From: Brevibacillus humidisoli
Lineage (GTDB): Bacteria > Bacillota > Bacilli > Brevibacillales > Brevibacillaceae
DNA length: 64,000 nt
NCBI RefSeq assembly: GCF_020923435.1
Contig: NZ_CP087263.1
Location: 620,001-684,000, forward strand
Direction: 5' to 3'
Below the pieces are notes generated by a model that saw nothing but the letters and a program-made list of their open reading frames with translations, made no database searches and was not told the DNA's origin. This document shows positions 27,725 through 33,905 of the stretch, in pieces (the stretch's first letter is position 1; each line of letters begins with the position of its first letter). Position numbers and translations under genes: made by a program.

Positions 27725-28327
27725 ATGATCCTCGGATTGACGGGCGGGATCGCGACTGGCAAAAGTACGGTCTCAGCAATGCTTCGAGAGCGGGGGATAA
27801 CGGTCATCGATGCCGATCTGATCGCTCGGCAGGTAGTGGAGCCAGGCATGCCCGCTTATAACGCAATTGTTCGCCATTTCGGTACGGATATTCTGCTGAG
27901 TGATCGTACGATTGACCGTAAGAAACTGGGGGACATCATCTTTTCCGACGAGACAGAGCGGCAGGCACTCAATGCAATCGTCCACCCGGAAGTGCGCAAG
28001 GTGATGCGGGAGATGGCAGAAGCAGCGGAACAGGCGGGAGAAACGATCGTGTTTATGGACATTCCGCTCTTGTTTGAAAGCAAACTGCAGTACATGGTGG
28101 ATCGAATCGTAGTCGTCTACGTACCGGCTGAAACCCAGTTGAGACGTTTGATGGAACGGGACGATCTGGATCCCGAACAGGCGGCGAAACGAATACGTGC
28201 CCAACTGCCGATCGAGTGGAAAAAAGAGCAGGCCGACTACCTGATTGATAACCGGGGAACACGTGAAGAGACAGAGCAGCAGGTGGAACAATTCCTCTTT
28301 TCCTTGCGAACGGAGTTGTCCAAATGA
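27725..28327 (+). CDS. coaE: Dephospho-CoA kinase
   Basis: This enzyme phosphorylates dephospho-CoA, the last step of coenzyme A synthesis. It has 200 residues starting MILGLTGGIATGKST, where the P-loop GGIATGKST binds ATP. Other family segments are VIDADLIARQVVEPG, HPEVRKVMRE and VFMDIPLLFES, with DYLIDNRG near the end. An AAAGGAGG site lies five bases upstream of the ATG. The stop codon overlaps the start of the lytic transglycosylase gene by ATGA (28324-28327), which implies translational coupling with that gene. Confidence 0.96.
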   Translation: MILGLTGGIATGKSTVSAMLRERGITVIDADLIARQVVEPGMPAYNAIVRHFGTDILLSDRTIDRKKLGDIIFSDETERQALNAIVHPEVRKVMREMAEAAEQAGETIVFMDIPLLFESKLQYMVDRIVVVYVPAETQLRRLMERDDLDPEQAAKRIRAQLPIEWKKEQADYLIDNRGTREETEQQVEQFLFSLRTELSK

Positions 28328-28887
28328 AAAGAAAAAAAACAGCAGTTGCTCTGCTGCTCATCCTGATGTGCGTGTTTCTGTTGATTAATACACCGCTGAT
28401 CTGGAAGTGGATGTATCCCATCCAATACAAAGATGAAATCAAGCAGGCCGCGGAGCGATTTCAGGTAGATCCGATGCTGATCACGGCGGTGATTCGAACA
28501 GAAAGCGGGTTTCAAACCGATCGTGTCTCTCACAAAGGGGCTATTGGTTTGATGCAGATCATGCCGGATACGGCTGATTGGATCATTGAGCAGGCTGGGT
28601 TTAACCCCATGTCCCGAGAGTACCTGGACGAGCCGCGAGTCAACATCGATATGGGCACCTGGTATCTGCGTTTTCTCCTTACCATGTTTCAAGAGGATCA
28701 GGTAGTTGCGATTGCAGCCTACAACGCCGGCCCCGGAAAAGTGAACAAATGGCTGAAGGAGCGCACCTGGGACGGTACACTAGATTCGGCTGAGAACATA
28801 CCTTACGGAGAAACCCGCCATTACGTCCAACGTGTGCTGTACTACAAAGATCGCTACCAGCAGATCTACACGGACGACTTTGGCTAG
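28324..28887 (+). CDS. Membrane-anchored lytic transglycosylase (SLT domain)
   Basis: This 187-residue enzyme cleaves the glycan strands of peptidoglycan outside the cell. Residues about 7-27 form a membrane anchor or uncleaved signal. The SLT domain follows from about residue 40, with the catalytic E60 in VIRTESGFQ, GAIGLMQIMPDTA and AIAAYNAGPGKVNKWL. The size fits the short Slt-type enzymes found after coaE in Bacillales. The start codon overlaps the coaE stop. A clear terminator follows the stop codon by about 25 bases. Confidence 0.94.
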   Translation: MKRKKTAVALLLILMCVFLLINTPLIWKWMYPIQYKDEIKQAAERFQVDPMLITAVIRTESGFQTDRVSHKGAIGLMQIMPDTADWIIEQAGFNPMSREYLDEPRVNIDMGTWYLRFLLTMFQEDQVVAIAAYNAGPGKVNKWLKERTWDGTLDSAENIPYGETRHYVQRVLYYKDRYQQIYTDDFG

Positions 28888-28913
28888 GTCCAGCTTTTAT
28901 TTGAGTACGCTAT

Positions 28914-28936
28914 GCACCGATTTCGGTGCTTTTTTA
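28914..28936 (+). terminator. Terminator of the polA-mutM-coaE-slt operon
   Basis: GCACCG (28914-28919) pairs with CGGTGC (28924-28929) over ATTT, followed by seven T. Confidence 0.88.
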
Positions 28937-29005
28937 TTTGCTCCGCTGAAGTGCTTCCGCAGCTTTTAGAGAGGGAGACAATCGGAGAAAGACGATGGTC
29001 AAAGA

Positions 29006-29434
29006 TTATAGAGTAACCGATACAAGCCTCTTTTTGCGCTGTTTTGGCTGCTTGGGATAGAAAACGGACGTGTTCAATGTGCGAACGGGACGCCATCTGT
29101 TGCTGCAACAACAGGTGCGATGCACCGTGTTCCACTGCTTTCGCTTTCTTCGCTTTCGTTTGCCACCGATGTTCCGTTTTCGAACAGGAGTGTTTGGAGA
29201 GCTTGTTGTGCGCTGTTTTACATCTGCATCATGGATGATGGTGTCGATTAGATCCTTGTCATGAATAATAATTCGGTTCTGTTTGATGATGTTTTTACCG
29301 GAATTGCCGCCAATCGCCTCTTGGGTTTTGCTGTGGGAATCCCAATTGCTGGCGATTGTTTTTCCGATCATGATTGCACTATGAATTTCCATGCTGTCTA
29401 CCGTGATATCACGAAAGCGAATTCGTACGCTCAT
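29006..29434 (-). CDS. GerP-like small spore protein (paralogue A) with basic, cysteine-containing tail
   Basis: Residues 1-75 match the pattern of the neighbouring paralogues: IRFRDITVDSMEIHS, an IGKTIASNWDSHSK block, and the DKDLIDTIIHDAD ending. From about residue 80 the protein continues for some 60 residues rich in lysine and arginine (GGKRKRRKRKQW) with a CCC triplet, which the paralogues lack. Either the tail is a real extension, as in some basic spore coat proteins, or the original stop was lost. The ATG at 29434 is preceded by GGGGGATTGTC. It is divergent from paralogue B, and a sigma-K-like promoter faces it. A GerPA/GerPF-like role at the spore coat is inferred. Confidence 0.6.
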   Translation of the reverse strand: MSVRIRFRDITVDSMEIHSAIMIGKTIASNWDSHSKTQEAIGGNSGKNIIKQNRIIIHDKDLIDTIIHDADVKQRTTSSPNTPVRKRNIGGKRKRRKRKQWNTVHRTCCCSNRWRPVRTLNTSVFYPKQPKQRKKRLVSVTL

Positions 29435-29476
29435 GACAATCCCCCAATCCCCGCATTGGCGGCAGACGGTTTACTT

Positions 29477-29503
29477 TAGAATACGTCCCAGTGAGCAGGG
29501 AGT
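29477..29503 (-). promoter_or_regulatory. Candidate sigma-K promoter for paralogue A
   Basis: On the minus strand AC (29503-29502) lies 16 bases from CGTATTCTA (29485-29477), one mismatch from the sigma-K -10 CATANNNTA. Confidence 0.4.
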
Positions 29504-29549
29504 GTGGATCAAGGAAAAAACGGGCGGATCGGAAACAGTTGCCGGGCTC

Positions 29550-29576
29550 ACGCCTGCACGGTATAGGCATAGGGTA
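29550..29576 (+). promoter_or_regulatory. Candidate sigma-K promoter for paralogues B and C
   Basis: AC (29550-29551), a 16-base spacer and CATAGGGTA (29568-29576) fit the sigma-K pattern AC-16-CATANNNTA exactly. The start would be near 29584, about 40 bases before the gene. Confidence 0.5.
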
Positions 29577-29625
29577 AAGTATACTTTCAACTGGGCCATG
29601 AAAATCTGCTGTGGAGGGGAACAAA

Positions 29626-29883
29626 ATGGCTGGTGTCGTTATCTTCAACATGATCAATGTCAACGGAATGGAGACGAATGCGGCAGTCTTCGTCGGGGAA
29701 AACTCCGCTTCCGGTTGGGATTCGCACAACAAGAACCAGTTAGCTGTGGGGATGAACTTCAGTGCATTTGGTGCGTTCAATTCGGTTATTGGCAACCTTT
29801 ACTTCATCAATGATAATGATGTGTTCGATACGATCATTAAAGACGGATTGGAGACAAAGGGCAGCCCGACTGCCCAGATTTGA
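29626..29883 (+). CDS. GerP-like small spore protein (paralogue B)
   Basis: This 85-residue protein starts at ATG 29626, six bases after GGAGGGG. It begins with a hydrophobic strand pattern (VVIFNMINVNGMETN), then AAVFVGENSASGWDSHNKN, a glycine/asparagine-rich middle and the ending NDNDVFDTIIKDG. The same pattern occurs in the proteins encoded at 29886, 30143 and 31124, and in the first part of the protein at 29006. The overall build, short strands with a G-x-N and a D-x-D ending, recalls the GerPA/GerPF family of spore permeability proteins, but I cannot confirm membership. A sigma-K-type promoter upstream supports late mother-cell expression. Confidence 0.68.
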   Translation: MAGVVIFNMINVNGMETNAAVFVGENSASGWDSHNKNQLAVGMNFSAFGAFNSVIGNLYFINDNDVFDTIIKDGLETKGSPTAQI

Positions 29884-29885
29884 GT

Positions 29886-30146
29886 ATGCAGATGAGGGAG
29901 CAGAAAGCGCAGCTCGTTCAATTCGATCAGATCAACGTCAATGTAATCGAAAGTGCTTCCGGGATTTTTGTAGGAACCAACTATCAATGCGGCTGGGGAT
30001 CCCACAACACATCCAATTCAGCATTTGGTCAGGTGTCGGGAGACCAAAACCTCGTATACCACAATATCAATGTACTGTATGACAACGATGGGATCGATAC
30101 GCCAATCGACGATCGTGATCTTATCATTGAAAAACGAAGTTGTTAA
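29886..30146 (+). CDS. GerP-like small spore protein (paralogue C)
   Basis: The ATG at 29886 follows the paralogue B stop by two bases; the ATG at 29892 is also possible, and no good ribosome binding site is visible, so translation probably depends on coupling to B. The protein has about 86 residues and shows VQFDQINVNVIESASGIFVG, GWGSHNTSNSAFGQVSGDQN and a final DNDGIDTPIDDRDL, the fullest version of the shared pattern. Its TAA (30144-30146) overlaps the TAA of the convergent paralogue D (30145-30143) within the palindrome TTAA, so the two genes share stop-codon bases. The role is inferred as for paralogue B. Confidence 0.65.
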   Translation: MQMREQKAQLVQFDQINVNVIESASGIFVGTNYQCGWGSHNTSNSAFGQVSGDQNLVYHNINVLYDNDGIDTPIDDRDLIIEKRSC

Positions 30147-30442
30147 CGATCATTGCTCTCACTGCTCTCATTTTGCGGTTTCTGCAGCATCTCTCTTACC
30201 CAGTCGGGCATCTCCATGTCCGAATGGTTCAGCATGTCGAGAAAGTCGGCGTCGTCCAATACGGACTTGGCACCGCTGATTTGGTTGTTGTCCCCACCGA
30301 CCGATCCGAAACCTTGGTTATGTTTTTTATGGTTTTGAAAATGGGCTGGGTAGTTGTTGCCCATATTGACACAGGATGCGCCTTCCACACTGCCGATGCG
30401 AATGGAACCAATAAAAAAGGTAGGTGAAAAAGGAGCGGTCAT
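30143..30442 (-). CDS. GerP-like small spore protein (paralogue D)
   Basis: This 99-residue protein starts at ATG 30442, whose ATGA overlaps the stop of the GerPC-like gene; GGGAGGAATACC precedes it. It shares the pattern IGSIRIGSVEGASCVNMGNN, a short segment ending HKKHNQGFGSVGGDNN and an acidic DDADFLD ending, then adds a hydrophilic tail ending QNESSESNDR. The overlap with the upstream gene implies coupled translation and a common function, probably in the spore coat or inner spore layers. It converges with paralogue C and shares stop-codon bases with it. Confidence 0.65.
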   Translation of the reverse strand: MTAPFSPTFFIGSIRIGSVEGASCVNMGNNYPAHFQNHKKHNQGFGSVGGDNNQISGAKSVLDDADFLDMLNHSDMEMPDWVREMLQKPQNESSESNDR

Positions 30443-31098
30443 GGTATTCCTCCCGTCTGTTTCCGTTCGATCTTGACCGAGTAGCCACAATCCGTGGCCG
30501 TCATCCTAGGTTCTCCTGACGGCCCGGTTTGCTGCGCTGTTTCGGCTTTGCCTTCCCTCTCGGGCAGCTTGGCAGGATCTTGGTCCTGATTCCGCTGTTG
30601 ATGAACCGGACTCCTCCTCCTCTGCTTCTTAAGACTCGGTTCGCTTTGACTGGTTGCAGACGACGGTGTGTCAGGTGAATGAGGGCTTGCAGAAGGGGGA
30701 CGGATGGAGGGAGCAACGGCACCAGGCTTAGGTGGTTTGGTCGGATGGACAAGTCCCGTGCACTGCTTTTCGTTCTTTTTGGCTTTTTGGAGTCCCGACT
30801 GCTTCGACTGACCTGACTGACTTGATGGGTCGCTGCTGGAAGAGAGACCAAAATTGTTGCCAATGTTCAGTGTGCCGCTCAACTCATCGACCTGGAGCTG
30901 ATCAAGGCGAAAGGTGAGCTGTTCTAGTACCGGTTGGTGAACCGTCGTTTGCTCGATATGTACATAGTGGTCGTGTCGAAGTGGTTGGTTGGCCAGCTCT
31001 TCCAGCCGCTGCTCCATGTGGTGAAGCCGCTTGAGAATCTCACGCAGCAAAGCATCGTTCGCTTCCGGGTCCTGATGTTTCGACATGACTCGGGACAT
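30439..31098 (-). CDS. GerPC-like coiled-coil protein
   Basis: This 219-residue protein opens with a coiled-coil (about residues 12-42, LLREILKRLHHMEQRLEELA), then has EQLTFRLDQLQVDELSGT and LNIGNNFG (about 68-93). A linker with the pattern FDQLxVxxLxGTLNIG is what I recall from GerPC proteins, which have an N-terminal coiled coil and are needed for germinant access in Bacillus spores. The rest (about 95-219) is low-complexity and rich in S, P, Q and K. The start may instead be the in-frame ATG at 31086. Its neighbours on both sides carry the short GerP-like pattern, and the stop overlaps the start of paralogue D. GerPC identity is a moderate-confidence inference. Confidence 0.65.
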   Translation of the reverse strand: MSRVMSKHQDPEANDALLREILKRLHHMEQRLEELANQPLRHDHYVHIEQTTVHQPVLEQLTFRLDQLQVDELSGTLNIGNNFGLSSSSDPSSQSGQSKQSGLQKAKKNEKQCTGLVHPTKPPKPGAVAPSIRPPSASPHSPDTPSSATSQSEPSLKKQRRRSPVHQQRNQDQDPAKLPEREGKAETAQQTGPSGEPRMTATDCGYSVKIERKQTGGIP

Positions 31099-31123
31099 CC
31101 CTTCCTTCGCGGAGCCTTACACT

Positions 31124-31354
31124 CTATCGGGTGTCTGTCTCCCGCGGTGCTCCCGTTTTATGTTCACAGATATCTTGATCATTGAGCAGACTGCGATTGC
31201 CGATGGAGATGTTTTTGTCTCCTGAAACCGCCCCAAACCCCTCGTTAGTTTTTGCACGATGTTTCCAGTGGCAGGGAGCATTGTCGCCGGAAAACACTCC
31301 CGAGGCGTGAGCGATACGGTCAATCGTCAGATCGCGAAACTGAATCCGCACCAT
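31124..31354 (-). CDS. GerP-like small spore protein (paralogue F)
   Basis: This 76-residue protein, with ATG at 31354 preceded by AGGGAGGGATACACGA, contains IQFRDLTIDRIAHASGVFSG, CHWKHRAKTNEGFGAVSGDK and the ending NDQDICEHK. It differs from its relatives in losing the final DT motif and in ending with a short charged tail. It is placed between the Hsp20-like gene and the GerPC-like gene on the minus strand with small gaps, so these three and paralogue D look like one operon transcribed from upstream of the Hsp20-like gene. Confidence 0.62.
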   Translation of the reverse strand: MVRIQFRDLTIDRIAHASGVFSGDNAPCHWKHRAKTNEGFGAVSGDKNISIGNRSLLNDQDICEHKTGAPRETDTR

Positions 31355-31386
31355 TCGTGTATCCCTCCCTGTCTTTGTTCTTCTTG

Positions 31387-31842
31387 TTACAGAGAGAACC
31401 GTTTATCGTCCACGTAATCGATCGGGATTTCTGTTTCTGTCTGATTTTCTCTGGCGATGTAGACTTCCAACAGCCCATTATAATACTGGGCATTGATGGA
31501 TTGCGGCTGTACAGGGGAAGGAAGCGGCACCTCCCGCGTAAAGGGGCCCGTGAAACGTTCCGTTTGAAAAAATCGATCCTCTCGAACCGAATACGTCCGG
31601 TTGATTTCTCCGGAGATCACCAACACGTCCCCCTTTATCCGCAGTTTTACAGCTTCCGGCGAATCCAGGCCAGGCAGTTCCACTACCACCACAAATCCCT
31701 GATCCGTCTCGTACCCGTCCAAGCGCGGGCCTAAGTTGGGGACCATGCCGATCACGTCCTGCCAAAAATCTTTTCCCAATAAATCACCAGCCTGATCCTG
31801 CAGTGTTTTCCAGTTAAACTTGGGAAACTCTTTTTTGTACAT
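31387..31842 (-). CDS. Hsp20/alpha-crystallin-like protein next to GerP-like genes
   Basis: This 151-residue protein starts at ATG 31842, eight bases after GGGGGGAG (an in-frame extension to 31866 lacks a site). Residues about 45-140 have the alpha-crystallin layout: VVVELPGLDSPEAVKLRIKG, VISGEINRTY, FTREVPLPSPVQPQSINAQY and NGLLEVYIA. The usual A-x-x-x-N-G-V-L motif reads AQYYNGLLEV, which fits. The domain is that of small heat-shock holdases; some, such as CotM of B. subtilis, are outer spore coat proteins. As first gene of a GerP-like set, a structural spore-coat role is more likely than a general heat-shock role. That is inferred from context. Confidence 0.72.
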   Translation of the reverse strand: MYKKEFPKFNWKTLQDQAGDLLGKDFWQDVIGMVPNLGPRLDGYETDQGFVVVVELPGLDSPEAVKLRIKGDVLVISGEINRTYSVREDRFFQTERFTGPFTREVPLPSPVQPQSINAQYYNGLLEVYIARENQTETEIPIDYVDDKRFSL

Positions 31843-31965
31843 GGAAACGTCTCCCCCCATCAACATTTGTAAAGTATATGATCAAAGGACTGCATCATTT
31901 CCCAGAAAGGGCCCAGAACAGGTGGCCTCCAAAAAGTCCAAATATTTATTTTTTAGTAAAACACA

Positions 31966-31993
31966 TTGATAATTATGTCATACTTATTATAAT
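31966..31993 (+). promoter_or_regulatory. Sigma-A promoter of gapB
   Basis: TTGATA (31966-31971) and TATAAT (31988-31993) are 16 bases apart. The spacer contains the CcpN-like box. Confidence 0.75.
31974..31984. promoter_or_regulatory. CcpN-like operator in the gapB promoter
   Basis: TATGTCATACT matches the CcpN box TRTGHYATAYW (consensus quoted from memory) at all 11 positions. It lies between the -35 and -10 of the gapB promoter, where CcpN acts in B. subtilis to repress gluconeogenic genes when glucose is present. Confidence 0.6.
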
Positions 31994-32038
31994 AAAAGAG
32001 AGGAACAGCGTAACTTATTTGCGGAGAGGGGAGTCAAT

Positions 32039-33085
32039 ATGTCGATAAAAATCGGAATCAACGGTTTTGGAAGAATTGGGCGAATGGTTTTTCGCCGTGC
32101 AATCCAAGACCCTGATATGGAAATTGTGGCGATCAATGCAAGCTACCCCCCTGAAACATTGGCGCATCTCATCAAATATGACACGATTCACGGCCGGATT
32201 CCCAACACGATCGAAGTAGGCAGCAATCGCATCATCGTCGATGGCAAACCGACCATCGTCTTGTCCAATAGAGATCCACTGCAGCTACCCTGGGGTGATT
32301 TAGGGGTGGAGATCGTAGTGGAAGCAACAGGCAAGTTTAGAGACCGTGAAGGAGCAGGAAAGCATCTCGCGAGCGGAGCGAAAAAGGTGGTCATCACTGC
32401 GCCGGGCAAGGATGAAGATGCGACGATTGTGATGGGCGTCAACGAGCAGATATACGATCATGCCAACCATCACGTTCTCTCCAATGCTTCCTGTACAACC
32501 AATTGTCTGGCTCCGGTGGCCAAAGTGCTGCACGAAGCGTTTGGAATTGAGTACGGGCTCATGACTACCGTACACTCGTTTACCAACGATCAGCTTAATC
32601 TGGACAACCCGCACAAAGACTTGCGACGCGCCCGTGCCTGCGGTCAGTCCATTATTCCGACATCGACCGGTGCCGCACGTGCCGTCGGCAAAGTGCTGCC
32701 CGACCTGAACGGGCGCCTCAATGGATTTGCGCTGCGTGTTCCAACACCGAACGTCTCGGTGGTCGATTTGGTGGCCAACCTGCAACAAGAGGTGACGACC
32801 GAAACCGTAAACCGTACCTTGCGTGAAGCGAGCATGGGGGCGATGAAAGGCTATATCGAATACAGCGAAGATCCGCTTGTGTCAAGTGACTACATTGGAA
32901 ACGAACATTCCGCCATTGTCGATGGCCTGTCGACGTTGGTTATGGCCAACCGACAAGTAAAAGTAATCGCCTGGTACGACAATGAATGGGGCTATTCCTG
33001 CCGTGTCGTCGAACTGGTCCGCCACGTGTCAGAGCAAAAAAACAACGACGCCAGGCTAGCCACTGCTGCCGGTCAGGTGCGCTGA
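32039..33085 (+). CDS. gapB: Glyceraldehyde-3-phosphate dehydrogenase, gluconeogenic GapB type
   Basis: This enzyme runs the glyceraldehyde-3-phosphate/1,3-bisphosphoglycerate reaction, most likely with NADP and in the direction of glucose synthesis. The 348-residue protein starts at ATG 32039 after GAGGGGAG. The N-terminal NGFGRIGR binds the cofactor. The catalytic cysteine is C152 in SNASCTTNCLAP, with its histidine partner in TVHSFTNDQ. At the end of the second strand it reads AINASYPPE instead of the aspartate-containing AVND of glycolytic GapA, which is the feature that separates GapB from GapA. The CcpN-like site in its promoter and its place in a gapB-nrdR-dnaB order support GapB. A strong terminator follows. 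Confidence 0.94.
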   Translation: MSIKIGINGFGRIGRMVFRRAIQDPDMEIVAINASYPPETLAHLIKYDTIHGRIPNTIEVGSNRIIVDGKPTIVLSNRDPLQLPWGDLGVEIVVEATGKFRDREGAGKHLASGAKKVVITAPGKDEDATIVMGVNEQIYDHANHHVLSNASCTTNCLAPVAKVLHEAFGIEYGLMTTVHSFTNDQLNLDNPHKDLRRARACGQSIIPTSTGAARAVGKVLPDLNGRLNGFALRVPTPNVSVVDLVANLQQEVTTETVNRTLREASMGAMKGYIEYSEDPLVSSDYIGNEHSAIVDGLSTLVMANRQVKVIAWYDNEWGYSCRVVELVRHVSEQKNNDARLATAAGQVR

Positions 33086-33162
33086 GAGGAATTGCCGGGG
33101 ACGGGAGAATCGCCGAGGACGGATCAAGCAAGGAATAGAATCAAAAACGGTAAGATCAGATG

Positions 33163-33197
33163 AACTGTCGAAGAGGACTCGACAGTTCGTTTTTTTA
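33163..33197 (+). terminator. Terminator of gapB
   Basis: AACTGTCGA (33163-33171) pairs perfectly with TCGACAGTT (33179-33187), followed by CG and seven T. Confidence 0.9.
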
Positions 33198-33298
33198 TGA
33201 GCGTCAATATGTTTTATACGTTTCGTCCCTACGCTGTTTTTGATAGAATGGTAAATATGCCCATATCATAAAACCATAGCTAGAGGGAGGACCGAACG

Positions 33299-33757
33299 AT
33301 GATAGAACGGCTGCAGATTGAGATACGGGAGACCGCAGAAGAAGTGCTTGCAGTGCAGATCCCTGCCTATCGGGTGGAAGCGGATCTGATCGGGTTCTCC
33401 GGTATCCCGCCGCTGCACGACACGGTTGAGACGCTAGTGACCTGTAGAGAATCGTTTTACGGCTATCGCACGGAGGAGGGCAAACTAGCCGGGGCGATCT
33501 CGTACAAGCGCATCGGCGATCTGCTGGATATTCACCGGATGATGGTCCACCCTGACTATTTTCGCAGAGGGATTGCCGGCTCCTTGCTGCGATTTGTGGA
33601 GTGCAATGAACCGGGAATCCGGACGATCAAAGTGGCTACCGGTACGGGAAATGAGTCGGCCAAACTATTGTATCAACGAAACGGGTTTCAGGAGATAGGG
33701 CAGCAAGAGGTAGCCCCTGGTATCACCGTTACCTTGTTTGAGAAACATCTTGCCTAG
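33299..33757 (+). CDS. GNAT family N-acetyltransferase
   Basis: This is a 152-residue acetyl-CoA-dependent acetyltransferase. The start MIERLQIEIRE lies eight bases after GGGAGGACC. The GNAT core is seen in IHRMMVHPDYFRRGIAGSLL, whose R-R-G-I-A loop fits the acetyl-CoA pyrophosphate-binding motif (Q/R-x-x-G-x-G/A), and in the final strand FQEIGQQEVAPG. The preceding helix SAKLLYQRNGF is typical of the family. The substrate is unknown. It is single, flanked by gapB and an SLH protein, and has no operon partner. Confidence 0.85.
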   Translation: MIERLQIEIRETAEEVLAVQIPAYRVEADLIGFSGIPPLHDTVETLVTCRESFYGYRTEEGKLAGAISYKRIGDLLDIHRMMVHPDYFRRGIAGSLLRFVECNEPGIRTIKVATGTGNESAKLLYQRNGFQEIGQQEVAPGITVTLFEKHLA

Positions 33758-33905
33758 GAGGAATACAACAGGTAGTCAGGGTTAAGGGTTAGCAGGCAGC
33801 ACAACGGATTAGAGATTGATTGATACAAAGAAGTATGGAGCTCGTTAGGTATTATTTGGTAAAATAGGGTTTGTGATGCCAAAATAATCTGAAAGGAGCA
33901 AAAAG

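Noticed and set aside
29044-29238. Cysteine-rich 64-codon plus-strand frame opposite paralogue A
   Set aside because: No ribosome binding site; it mirrors the tail of the minus-strand gene and is unlikely to be a metallothionein-like protein.
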